DNA of 64,000 bases, taken from Chaetoderma sp. LZ-2023a (taxonomy: Eukaryota; Mollusca; Caudofoveata; Chaetodermatida; Chaetodermatidae). The notes beneath the pieces were generated by a model. That model was not told where the DNA came from and ran no database searches. It saw nothing but the letters and a program-made list of their open reading frames with translations. The DNA lies in assembly GCA_034401795.1 (NCBI GenBank), contig CM067363.1, positions 33,419,252 to 33,483,251 of the forward strand, given 5' to 3'. The position numbers and the translations under genes are program-made. Shown here piece by piece: positions 21,740 through 30,453 of this stretch (position 1 is the stretch's first letter; every line of letters begins with the position of its first letter).

Positions 21740-22202
21740 CATTTTGGAGTGAATTTCATATGCTGTATGTGGAACACTTCATGGTAGGAAAATAACTTTA
21801 TATTGTTTATTAATTGAACATGATTTGTAATGGTATTTGCACTGTGGATTCAACATGTTATCGCTGTTATTATATTAAGCATATTATACCGTTATATTTA
21901 ATGATGCTATTAATGTGTTTCCGGGGATGGTCATTTGCGCATGATATTCCATTACACGGACAAGTTCATACTTTTTATAGGATTATGCTGTTTTCTTATG
22001 TTTCCGGGGACGGTCAATTGCGCATTATATTCCGTTACCCGGACATGTTTAGTTAACATTGTTGGATTTAAGATATGATGTAGTCGGATGTATGACATAG
22101 TCTGGAGGACTCTGGTAGGGCGTGGTTTAGGTTGTTGATGGTGCACAACGAGTTAATTATCACTCTCTTTAGGCCTTAAGAGACGGCTAATTAACTTCGG
22201 TT
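21740..22202 (+). other. 3' untranslated part of the LTR element with 51-bp direct repeat
   Basis: A block beginning TGTTTCCGGGGAYGGTCA at 21916 is repeated at 21999 (period 83 bp, a few substitutions). The repeats may be regulatory or RNA-export elements; that is a guess. Confidence 0.55.
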
Positions 22203-22212
22203 GAGGGGCATG
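22203..22212 (+). promoter_or_regulatory. Candidate polypurine tract
   Basis: GAGGGGCA ends two bases before the 3' LTR, where plus-strand DNA synthesis would be primed. It is short and contains a pyrimidine, so support is mainly positional. Confidence 0.35.
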
Positions 22213-23591
22213 TGTAGATATGGGATTGTCTTGTGGGAAGTCATAACCCCGCTGGACATCTTATATGTACGAGTAAGTCCCGAGTAAAATTCAGGTGTGA
22301 GTACCAGGTGAGCTAATAGACTATGTCACCATGTATATTAAGATGTACCGATCAGCGGCTATGTTTAGATATGTTACTAGCACTGATCATCATCTATACT
22401 ATTTGGATATATATTATCAGCACTGGCGCCAGCTAGTGCGCAGGTACCGCTTCGCAGATAGTGAATCGAGTATGGTTAGCACCAGGTTGGAATCATTCAA
22501 AGAGATTAGATAGGACAAACGGACTTGGTTAGTTACGTAGCGGTCTGTGTTCTCACGGAGCGTGGGACCAGATAAGCCAAGAATAACCCGGCTATGAGGA
22601 ATGGTAACTCGTGTGCCGATTAACTCTAGCATTCTATAAGTTGTTGACTAATAGGCAATGAACATGACATGGACAGGGTAGCGTTCTGTAGGCGGTAGGT
22701 ACGCAATCGAAAGTTACGATCAAAAACGTATCAATTGTAGAGGCGTGCTAGGATACAATCGAGGGATGTTATCAAAAACATATTAATTGTAGAGGCGTGC
22801 TAATCCACCAGTAAGCCTTGCTATCAAACAAGCATTCGTCATTCTTGGCAGGATATCCGTCAGAAATTGCATGATAGTCCAGCCCAGATCCTTGTTATCA
22901 AACAAGCATTCGTCATTCTTGGCAGGGCATTCGTCAGAAATGGCATGGTAATCCAGCCCAAACCGCAGATGCTAGGTAAGAGGACAGGATCTTGATTGGT
23001 CAAAATGATGTCATAATCCAATGAGAATCAGAGCAACCTCCGGCGGTGCGAAACCAAGGTGGAGGGAGCATAGAAACTGAGATAGTACATAAGGGGGACT
23101 TTAACTTTTAATCGAGAGTTCGGTCCACCTCGCACCTTGTGAAACTCTTGCTGAATGGTTTTTAGTAGGCAAGAGCTGGTTGAAAGTTAGGAAAACTTAA
23201 GAAACATTGAATTGTAATATTTAATCATTGTGAATAGATAGCTAGGTAACAGTAAAAGTTACCAACTTTGTAGGTTTATTGTATAGTTAAAGTTAGCAAG
23301 TAAAACGATCACCTTGTAATATACACAAGGCAAAAGTTTGTCATATATTTGTTGTTATTCTGGAGAACACAGAAGACCACCGTGTCGAACCAATCGTTCT
23401 GAAAACGCACAGTTAGATCAGGCCCAGGCACTAATATAAATATCGTCAGGTCCCTGTACCTACGAGGCGAGCTAGTGTCCCGCTCCATCTTCATCGGTGG
23501 AACCGGTTGTCGCTGCAACCATTCGTACCAGGTTTCATCGAAGGGGGTAGAGCATACGTCATCAACAAGGGTAGACAACCCGAAATCTTCA
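22213..23591 (+). repeat. 3' LTR
   Basis: About 1379 bp, aligned to the 5' LTR over its full length with scattered substitutions and one 24-bp gap. It ends CTTCA at 23591; flanking sequence then differs from the 5' LTR interior. Confidence 0.93.
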
Positions 23592-23819
23592 ATATGTGTG
23601 TTAATTCACAGATTAATGTGTTTTTTAAAAATAGGTATTGACATGCGTGCATAATGATGAGCGTGGTCTGGCTGATCGTGTTTAACGTATTAATTAGGTG
23701 GGCGGCGGCGTTCCCCCACCCACCCCCTCGTGGTTAAAAAGATATTTTGAAACTAAGTGGCTATCTATATCATTGAACATGACTTTTGAATAATAGCATG
23801 CTTCACGATAGTGGTCACC

Positions 23820-24545
23820 TATGAATTCCAGGTGATCAGCTGTGCGCTATTGTTTTCCTGTCAAAATCTTTAATTTGACATTTGATCCTATCTCGACCAA
23901 TCAGGATTAGAACAAAAGCATCCAGCGGCCACCTGCATGAACAATAGTGCACAGCCATGTCATTTAGAATGATAGCATGCAGCGCCCACTTATGAACAAT
24001 AGTGCACAGCTGATCGGTATCTGTTGAATATTTTGAAACTAATACGAATTGAAACTTCCTATGTCGAATTAGTATCAAAAAATATTCGCTTAAAATACCA
24101 TTGCACCACGATTTAGGTTTGAAAAAAATCAAAATGTTAAAATATGGTTCATGCCTTAGTCGTATAGCTGATGAATATTTTGAAACCAGCACGAATTGTA
24201 ACTTCCTATGTAAATTAGTACCAACAATTTGTTTATTCCTCAGTCATATATCTGTCGAATAAAACTAATACGAATTAAAACTTCCTATGCCAAATTAGTA
24301 TCAAAAAATATTCGCTTAAACTAGCACTGTGCCACGATTTATGTTTGAAAAAATCAGAAAATAACATTTTATGAGTTTTGTAAGTTATATGGTATTAAAT
24401 TGTGACATTTGACCCTATCTCGACCAATCAGGATTTAGAACAATAGCGTCCAGCGGCCACCTGCATGAACAATAGCGCCCAGACAGTCATTTACAACAAT
24501 AGTGCACAGCATCCCACTTATTAACAATAGCGCACAGCCTGCACT
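23820..24545. repeat. Two interleaved direct-repeat families
   Basis: A block with CTCGACCAATCAGGATT and AGCGGCCACCTGCATGAACA occurs at about 23893-24015 and again at 24417-24540. Between them a second block (ACTAATACGAATTRAAACTTC, then ATATTCGCTTAAA) occurs at about 24040 and 24262. The motif AACAATAGYGCACAGC appears several times. The element is non-coding and may be a solo or nested MITE or foldback sequence. Confidence 0.6.
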
Positions 24546-24624
24546 AGTTCTGATTCACACCAGTTGTGTATGACGTCATGGTTTAGGCGCAACACTGATG
24601 TAATATGCGATACTGCTAGTTATA

Positions 24625-24780
24625 TGTTGTGCCCCTGTACATGTGCATGCATGCGTGTGCACCCATATGTGTGCATGCCCCTGTGCAAGCCTCATGTGTG
24701 CATGCATGCATGTCCATGTGTGCGACCAGTGTGCACGTGCGTGCGAGCCTCGTGTGCCCTGTGTGCGTGTGTATAAACAT
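24625..24780. repeat. Low-complexity (TGCATG / TGTGCG)-rich stretch
   Basis: Alternating TG/CA-rich sequence with TGCATGCATG cores. Translations on both strands are artefactually Cys/His-rich, so no gene is called. Confidence 0.6.
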
Positions 24781-24979
24781 GATATCATTCCATTAGTATG
24801 CGTTCATATTGCAATGTGATATTGGGGCAACAATATAAGGGGCGGAGATCAAATAATACACTTTTTTTTCTTCGTTTTTTTATTAACACATCGGAGTAAA
24901 ATAAGAAAATACAATAATAAACTTAATTAGCGACAAAATTTAATGATATCAATTACGTCAGAAACAATAATTATTATTA

Positions 24980-25456
24980 TTAATTATCCATTATTATTTT
25001 TCCCATCTTTTCTCTCATTCTTAGAGTTAAACGTTTCACTTTTGCATCGTTTCCGCTACATTTTCTTAGTGTCCATAGTATATGCTTCATGTCTACACCT
25101 CTCGAATGATAATATAAGAAATATACACAATAATATCCGCATGTTGTCGTCAGTGCTGGTTAAACACGTTCCGCATTATAGGAATAAATACGCACATGAC
25201 GGCCATTTGATATCATTCTTCTGTCTGAAGGGCATCTTCCAAAAGGGGCAAAATATTCTGCTTTTCCACTCGATGTGTAATAAACCACAACCCAGTGCTG
25301 CCCGCCTTTATTACTGGGAAGCGTATTTATCACTAATGAAGATGGATGATATTTAATATGAATGGGTACATTGTCAATTGGAAAAACTCTGAGGAAGTGT
25401 TTATGCATTTTGTCGTCACCGAATAATAGATGCTCTATTTCAAATGTATTCAGCAT
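24980..25456 (-). pseudogene. Adenain-type cysteine protease of a Polinton/adintovirus-like element
   Basis: The gene reads leftward from the ATG at 25456 for about 158 codons and is cut by a single in-frame TAA at 25160-25162 (codon 99). The start, MLNTFEIEHLL, and the spacing fit the protease that cuts capsid and core proteins in Polintons, adintoviruses and adenoviruses. The catalytic His lies in KGGQHWVVVYY (His54). The catalytic Cys region follows the stop as TTTCGYYCVYFL. The position that carries an acidic residue in the family reads Ala (YFAPFG). With the stop and the missing acid this copy is dead. It begins 4 bp after the stop of the capsid-like fragment. Confidence 0.82.
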
Positions 25457-25460
25457 TTTT

Positions 25461-25870
25461 TTAATAATCTGTTAAGACATTAAAGTCTGATCCGATTTCT
25501 ATCATATTATCAAATTCAGCATAGCAAATCATGTGTGTTGTATCAGGTAGCGCTTCGCTAAAATGGAAGATGACTCTTAATGATCCAGTATGTGTAGGGT
25601 ATCAGTGCTCCGAATCAGCAAAATCATGAGTAAAATCATATGTGAATAGTGTCGTGCCATATTTAAAGTGTGCTTTATCAATTGGGTACCTGCGGCCTTT
25701 AAATAGAGCTCCAGTACCACTGAATAGCGAAAAGTAGGCATCAGAGTAAATGTCGTCACTAAATGATGGGCATATTGGCGATGTTGTCACCTCTTCCCCA
25801 TTAATATAGCATGTAGTGTAGGTAGTTTTATTATTATAAAACCTGAATATGTTTAGTAGTAGTGTCGGTA
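25461..25870 (-). pseudogene. C-terminal part of a Polinton-type hexon-like major capsid protein
   Basis: About 136 codons reading leftward and ending at a TAA at 25461-25463. Key blocks are CYINGEE, YFSLFSGTGALFKG, GTTLFTYDFTHDF, GSLRVIFHFSEALP and ICYAEFDNMIEI. The last two correspond to the end of the double jelly-roll capsid proteins of metazoan Polintons (the F54H12.2-like family). One in-frame TGA (25602-25604) breaks it. The N-terminal part, including the first jelly roll, is not found; the frame loses homology near 25870, beside a 41-bp tandem duplication. The position just ahead of the protease is the usual capsid-protease neighbourhood of these elements. Confidence 0.75.
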
Positions 25871-25881
25871 GTAAAATGATA

Positions 25882-25963
25882 CCACCTCCCTCAACTGGAT
25901 TTCCATTTAGACAAATGAACCCCCACCTCCCTCAACTGGATTTCCATTTAGACAAATGAGCCC
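25882..25963. repeat. 41-bp tandem duplication
   Basis: The unit starting CCACCTCCCTCAACTGGATT occurs at 25882 and 25923, nearly identical. It marks the boundary between the capsid fragment and the next minus-strand coding region. Confidence 0.85.
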
Positions 25964-26145
25964 CCACTGCCCTCTCAATCCCTGGGGCATAGGTTGTTGA
26001 GACTGGGGCCACCACGGATCGCCGAACGGCTGCCAGGGAGGTAGGATCATCCCGACACTACCACTAACAGGGGCTGAACGCCCATTTAGAGACAAGCCTC
26101 CACAGTGATATACACCACTGATCGTCATCAACCACAGGGTCGGCA

Positions 26146-26272
<127 letters not shown>

Positions 26273-26690
26273 TGTGTAGGCTCAGACAAACACGTAGTCT
26301 CTGCCAGAGTCGCATCAGCATGATGGGACCACCCATAAGGGCTTCCATCTACCTTGACAATGCTCACTTGGGAGGAGGCTAAAGTGAAGAGCATGTGAAC
26401 CATGGCAGACTCTGGCATGTTCACATGCTACGCAGAGAATCTGGTGCTGAGCAGGGCTCTCCAGCAGACAACCACGGCCTACCCTCTCAACCCCATAGAA
26501 GTGGCAAACAGACTCGATCTCTTTACGTGGGTGAAAGCTGTCGTAAATGTTTCTCCGAAGGGGTCGATCCAAGGATTGTACTGGGGGTCATCCCGGAAGT
26601 GGGCCTACTTGGGATCCAATATCATGGCAGTTTCAGCGCACTGTGCCACTGCTGTAGACGCCAGCACGAGCAGTATGATGAGAATCATGG

Positions 26691-27107
26691 CTATATATGA
26701 AGGGTTAAACTGAACAGAGTGAACCCCTCGAGAAATACCTGTGCCAGATCGAGCCCTGTTCTATCCGGATCGATAGTGATCTTCATCCACTCAGGGGCAG
26801 GGGCTAGCTGCTTCACTTTGCCGCTGGCTATGAAACGTAGCTCTAGGACTACATGAGTTGTTTGCAGGCTAGTGAGTCCGACTCGCTGAAGCAGTTTAAC
26901 AGCACCCTTGACATTGGAGGCATGTGACACACCATCTACCCATAGGGTGCCCTCGTGGAGGTTAACAGCCTCTTCTGGTCCATTGAATGGACGACGCAGC
27001 AGGAGCTTTCCACCTGTAACCCTGATCCGGTGACCCACCATCATCAGGGAGACACTTTCACCTATGTAGGGATGATCCCCGATTGTAGAGCTTTCGAATT
27101 GTCCCAT
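26691..27107 (-). CDS. Unrecognised protein of the virus-like cluster
   Basis: 138 codons reading leftward from the ATG at 27107. The composition is ordinary for a folded protein: beta-rich stretches such as HRIRVTGGKLLLRRPFNG, GTLWVDGVSH and HVVLELRFIASGKVKQL, with no membrane segment until a hydrophobic C-terminus (FLEGFTLFSLTLHI). No motif I know is present. It lies between two other minus-strand coding regions in the same direction. Its upstream neighbour ends only about 65 bp away, so it may be a domain of that gene separated by a stop or frameshift. A structural (capsid or core) role is conceivable from context only. Confidence 0.5.
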   Translation of the reverse strand: MGQFESSTIGDHPYIGESVSLMMVGHRIRVTGGKLLLRRPFNGPEEAVNLHEGTLWVDGVSHASNVKGAVKLLQRVGLTSLQTTHVVLELRFIASGKVKQLAPAPEWMKITIDPDRTGLDLAQVFLEGFTLFSLTLHI

Positions 27108-27173
27108 CCTTTTTCACAACAGTGGAGAGGGGAGTAACCTCCATGCCAATGACTGCGGGAGGCCTATATAGGG

Positions 27174-27658
27174 TCAACCATGTTTGCCAGTCACCCCACG
27201 TCCAGCACGGTACCACACTTCATTCTTCTCAAATATGAACTGCAGGTTTTTTGCCAGGGTCAATAGCAGGCCATCATGGGCGATCGGCGGGGCACCGCTC
27301 GAATATGGTCTGACCAGAAGAAAGCTGAGGTCGGTGTTTAAGGTGTTGATGTCTGCCACCTCTGTATCCGAGAGCTCAATCAACGGCTCAAGGATGTACT
27401 TACTCTTCAGGAAATCGTACCGAAACACGATCTTGTGGCCATCTATGTTGCGACCCAGGCACTCCTTCGACACATCCTTGAGGTCTGTGAGCAGCTCCAC
27501 CCCATCACCACCAATGGGTGGAGGGAGAATGCCTTCGAGTTTGCTTCATACTGTAGGGCGAATGACTTGCCATCACTCTCTTCTACCTTGGCAGCATCAA
27601 CTGCGTACCCATCTGCCAGGTCAGCAAGACCAGTCGAGTGAGCAAATATGGGTTCCAT
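27174..27658 (-). pseudogene. Unrecognised protein of the virus-like cluster, one frameshift
   Basis: Starts at an ATG at 27658 and reads about 50 codons (MEPIFAHSTGLADLADG) to a frame change near 27500. It then continues about 108 codons to a stop at 27174 (containing HKIVFRYDFLKSKYILEP, LIELSDTEVADIN and LLLTLAKNLQFIFEKNEVWY). I recognise no family. The start faces the penton-like gene head to head across 38 bp. Together with 26691-27107 it would give a protein of about 300 residues. The order relative to capsid and protease suggests a virion or late gene, but that is inference. Confidence 0.5.
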
Positions 27659-27696
27659 AGCATGCTATGGGAGGGGTTTAAACAATACATATAACC
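27659..27696. promoter_or_regulatory. Compact divergent intergenic region (38 bp)
   Basis: The minus-strand ATG at 27658 and the plus-strand ATG at 27697 are only 38 bp apart, with AT-rich sequence between (GGTTTAAACAATACATATAA). Such head-to-head spacing is normal for viral genomes and unusual for animal genes. No TATA box could be assigned with certainty. Confidence 0.4.
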
Positions 27697-28122
27697 ATGT
27701 CGATTGTCCGATTGCTGCTCTCCGTTGGTGAGAACATAATCTCACCCTCTCTAAAGGGGAGATGGGTGGTACAGTACCGTGTAGAATGGGTCCTCTTCGA
27801 GGTGCCCCAGCATGACACAACATACATACACGCCGATGTGCTACATCAACCTCCGGTCAGTGCACACAGCAGTTCACTGGTAGAAGTCAGCCGGAACGTG
27901 ATAGAGTATCTCCCAGGTGCCCACAGCAACCTATGGAAAGCTATCAGTCCCAGCCTGTTCACACCTGTAAATCACCTGTTTGACAGCCCCTCCATTAACA
28001 TATATGCCAGCACGGAAGGGATATCGGATGCCCATTTAGAGTTTACACACCAGCTCATCTGGTGTCTTCTTCTTGTAGTCCTTCAACTCCCTCCAGAAGA
28101 CATCATAGTACTTCTCGCATAG
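27697..28122 (+). CDS. Penton / minor capsid-like protein (partial or decayed)
   Basis: 141 codons. Features shared with the penton-like single jelly-roll proteins of Polintons and adintoviruses are, in order: a strand pair at LKGRWVVQYRVEWVLFEVP, a TYIHADVLHQPPVS block, LVEVSRN, and the late segment FTPVNHLFDSPSINIYASTEG. Such proteins occupy the five-fold vertices of the capsid. The usual end of the family lies near here, so the C-terminus (LIWCLLLVVLQLPPED) may be out of frame. The assignment rests on motif spacing recognised by eye. A minus-strand frame near 28040-28140 also looks protein-like. Confidence 0.45.
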   Translation: MSIVRLLLSVGENIISPSLKGRWVVQYRVEWVLFEVPQHDTTYIHADVLHQPPVSAHSSSLVEVSRNVIEYLPGAHSNLWKAISPSLFTPVNHLFDSPSINIYASTEGISDAHLEFTHQLIWCLLLVVLQLPPEDIIVLLA

Positions 28123-28160
28123 TGTGAGCCCGGACATGTTTAAGATGTCTCAATAGAGAG

Positions 28161-28415
28161 ATGAATATTCCTGAGTACCAACCCTGTCACCTGGCAGACG
28201 CAGACTGGGAGGATCTTATTAGCTCTCTCGACAGGGGACTGAGACGTTTAACAATGTTGTATACTCAGTGCTTAAACAATGACGTCAATGATACAGATCG
28301 TGAAGCAACTGCCCGAGAACCAGGCGAGTCTTCAGAAGATGGAGAACCTGCTGCAAACCAAGACACAGAAGTTACTGACCAAAGCAAAACCTCTGGCAGT
28401 CCATGTCACCAGTAA
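28161..28415 (+). CDS. Small acidic protein, unrecognised
   Basis: 84 codons, starting MNIPEYQPCHLADADWEDL. The first half is predicted helical and the second half is acidic and low-complexity (EPGESSEDGEPAANQDTE). It overlaps the next frame (28279-28680) by 137 bp, so one frameshift could join the two into one protein. It starts 38 bp after the penton-like gene. No family recognised. Confidence 0.35.
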   Translation: MNIPEYQPCHLADADWEDLISSLDRGLRRLTMLYTQCLNNDVNDTDREATAREPGESSEDGEPAANQDTEVTDQSKTSGSPCHQ

Positions 28416-28680
28416 CGTGGCGGCGAATGTGGTGGTGGTGAAGATGACAGGGGGAAATGAGGTTCTTCCTGCCACCACTGCAGCTGTCCTCATTACAGTG
28501 GTGAGTGGGGTGGCCGGGCACTGTCTCGGAATAACTCACCCCATCCCAAAGATCGCCCTCAGTGGTGGCTCCTACAATGTTGCCACCAAGATCATGGGTG
28601 AACGTGTTACACTAATGGAGGCCGTGGTTCTAGGGCTAGCAACGAATGCAATGGCTGAGATCATCGTTGCCTACGTTTAA
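28279..28680 (+). CDS. Small hydrophobic protein, possible membrane protein
   Basis: 133 codons. The N-terminal 45 residues are basic and Gln/Lys-rich (NLLQTKTQKLLTKAKP). The rest is hydrophobic, with two possible membrane segments (TTAAVLITVVSGVAGHCLG and LMEAVVLGLATNAMAEIIVA). Its character suits a virion membrane or core protein, but I recognise no family. It is part of the closely packed series leading to the ATPase. Confidence 0.38.
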   Translation: MTSMIQIVKQLPENQASLQKMENLLQTKTQKLLTKAKPLAVHVTSNVAANVVVVKMTGGNEVLPATTAAVLITVVSGVAGHCLGITHPIPKIALSGGSYNVATKIMGERVTLMEAVVLGLATNAMAEIIVAYV

Positions 28681-28699
28681 CCCCTCTGAATAGTGAGAG

Positions 28700-28912
28700 A
28701 TGGATCACGAGACACCTGCAGCATATGAGGCATGGTGTGCCAGAGGGTGGTGTGTAGCCAATAGTCGAGCATGCGGACTGAGGATCGCCAATGCCCGGGA
28801 ATGGTGGACCGCCCATAAGGCGTGCCCCTACAGAGAGGGCCAGTACCCTGAGCACTGCTACCTATTCCCTTGGCCGACTGTGTGGTCCTCCTATGCCCAA
28901 CTATTTCACTAG
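28700..28912 (+). CDS. Small Trp/Cys-rich protein, unrecognised
   Basis: 70 codons, beginning 19 bp after the preceding stop. It contains YEAWCARGWCVANSRACG and REWWTAHKACPY, with five Cys in the first 45 residues. Short length and lack of homology make it uncertain; it is listed because the spacing matches the compact array. Confidence 0.3.
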   Translation: MDHETPAAYEAWCARGWCVANSRACGLRIANAREWWTAHKACPYREGQYPEHCYLFPWPTVWSSYAQLFH

Positions 28913-28932
28913 TAGGTTTAAGCCGTCTGTAT

Positions 28933-29443
28933 ATGACTATGACTCTGTCACTCACAGACCAAGAAAGCAAAGAGCTAGGTGATCCTGCTCACTTGGGCCA
29001 GGCACGCCTCGGTTCAGAGGACACTGTTGCCCCTATCTCCTTCCTAGACTTCGATGAGAAGGGAGACCAGCGGGAGATCTGGGTAGCCATCCCAGTCTGA
29101 GATCTCATCGGGAACACTGATACAGTAGGACAATCGGCCATTAGCAAGGCCAAGACTGTATACAAGGGGATGGGCATCAAGGAGGGGGCAACGATGCGAG
29201 GTATGCTCGGAGTCGATGAGGCTGGAGCCATCAAGGTTATAGCTGAGTCCTATGCACAGGACCTGGTTAAGGATCTTCTAAAACCACGGAGCTCATTCTG
29301 ACAGGATGGAGAGAATCTCAAGATAGGCACCCTCGGCCTGAGCCATATCACTGTCGATGGCCAAACCGGTGCTACCGCCAGCCTCCGGCTACCAGAGGTG
29401 AAGAAGTCAAGGTTCTTTAATTTGCTGTTTAAGACCACAGGAT
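28933..29443 (+). pseudogene. Unrecognised protein of about 170 residues with two in-frame stops
   Basis: One frame runs from the ATG at 28933 to the stop at 29443, with TGA codons at 29098-29100 and about 29299. Protein-like blocks are FLDFDEKGDQREIWVAIPV, IKEGATMRGMLGVDEAG, IKVIAESYAQDLVKDLL and GTLGLSHITVDGQTGA. The last part resembles a beta-rich domain. Coherent composition across the stops argues for a former gene. Function unknown. Confidence 0.42.
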
Positions 29444-29447
29444 AGTC

Positions 29448-29727
29448 ATGGCCTCCCGTGCATGTATCATACAGATACTGGATGTACTAGACACTGTGGG
29501 TGCTGACACAGGCCCTCTACGCTATCTCCTCAGCTGCTGCTGGGATTTCATGCTTGACGCCTCCATCGTATCCTTCATATCTGGCTGAGGGGGCAGGATT
29601 CCCCGCTCTGCAGGCGAAAGAGCTGGTGCAGGAAGTACTGCCGTTTAGTCTCCCAGATATAGACGAGGCTACCACTGACCAAGTGCTAACCATCCTCGGC
29701 ACACATGACTGTACCATTCGACAGTAG
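29448..29727 (+). pseudogene. Short unrecognised gene before the ATPase, one frameshift
   Basis: An ATG at 29448 opens MASRACIIQILDVLDTVGAD. The frame then shifts to one that reads YPSYLAEGAGFPALQAKELVQ and ends at 29727. The end overlaps the ATPase start by 23 bp, a typical viral gene junction. No family recognised. Confidence 0.35.
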
Positions 29728-30352
29728 GCCGGCTGATGCTGGCCAGGTGGTGCTGATCATTGCCCCATCAGGAAACGGGAAGAACATCTTGCTGCAGGCT
29801 CTCCTCGTCGAACATCTACACTCTCAATACATCATTCTGGTGTCTGACTCCACCACTGAGGCGGTTGGCAGTAATGATCAATGGTACAATGGCCCAATCA
29901 CCAAGACGCAGAACCTGCTAGCACTGATGGAGAATCTGCTGGCAGCCCGACTGATAGAACCACTTGTTCTAGTTATCGATGTCCCTGCAATGGACCAGAA
30001 GACAGTCACCTACCTCAGCAACATCACCAGGCGCATCCGGCACACAAAGATAACTGTCTTCATCCGCTTTCAGAAGTACACCCGCGGGATCTCACCAGAC
30101 ATCCGCCACAATGCCTGGTTGCTATACTTCAGCTCCAAGTGTGGACATGCCCTGCTCGAGACCATATATGACAGTCTAACCCTCAAGGAGACCAAAGGGG
30201 ACTTTATCGCAGGTGTACAGAGGGCAGCTGAGCTGTACCACTTCATCTTCAGCAACAAGGAGACAGGTGAGCTGTCACACTTCAAGCAATCTCTGGAAAA
30301 GGCACATACCATCACCTACAAGTATTATGAGTCTCTGGAGCATCAGCATTAA
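29705..30352 (+). CDS. FtsK/HerA-type DNA-packaging ATPase, Polinton-like
   Basis: 215 codons, uninterrupted. The P-loop reads VLIIAPSGNGKN (residues 16-27): the lysine is present, but the last position is Asn instead of Ser/Thr. The Walker B strand is PLVLVIDVPA (Asp92) with no second acidic residue. Downstream, RRIRHTKITVFIRFQKYTRG followed by IRHNAWLLYF matches the arginine/glutamine-sensor region of the A32-like packaging ATPases of Polintons, adintoviruses and large DNA viruses. The protein would pump DNA into capsids. Length fits the family. The Walker A and B changes suggest reduced or lost ATPase activity despite the open frame. A poly(A)-like AATAAA is not seen; an AATAAATGG lies 40 bp downstream. 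Confidence 0.68.
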   Translation: MTVPFDSRPADAGQVVLIIAPSGNGKNILLQALLVEHLHSQYIILVSDSTTEAVGSNDQWYNGPITKTQNLLALMENLLAARLIEPLVLVIDVPAMDQKTVTYLSNITRRIRHTKITVFIRFQKYTRGISPDIRHNAWLLYFSSKCGHALLETIYDSLTLKETKGDFIAGVQRAAELYHFIFSNKETGELSHFKQSLEKAHTITYKYYESLEHQH

Positions 30353-30453
30353 TAGCATTATATGTTTCTAGACTTAAATGCATTAAATGTAATAAATGGA
30401 TATGTGTACTTTGTTACTGTATACCAGAAGAGTAAAACTGAGTTCAATTCGAT

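Larger units (their letters stand above)
12930..23591 (+). mobile_element. Full-length envelope-bearing Ty3/Gypsy element (errantivirus-like), 10.66 kb
   Basis: Two LTRs of about 1.4 kb start TGTAGATATGGG and end AATCTTCA. They enclose gag, protease, RT-RNase H, integrase and an F-type envelope gene, all on the plus strand. The flanks show the same four bases ATAT on each side. By eye the LTRs differ at roughly 30 positions over about 1.38 kb, plus one 24-bp deletion, i.e. about 2% divergence, so the insertion is fairly young. Gag is broken, whereas pol is nearly intact and env is open. Membership of the errantivirus-like group is inferred from gene content, env type and the 4-bp duplication. 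Confidence 0.93.

Noticed and set aside
24564..24788. Cys/His-rich frames on both strands
   Set aside because: Caused by the TGCATG/TGTGCG low-complexity sequence.
24943..25356. 137-codon plus-strand frame
   Set aside because: It is the antisense shadow of the adenain-type protease, whose catalytic motifs are on the minus strand.
28040..28145. Short minus-strand frame reading LTLCEKYYDVFWRELKDY
   Set aside because: Protein-like but only 33 codons, lying antisense to the penton-like gene. Not enough to outweigh the plus-strand reading.
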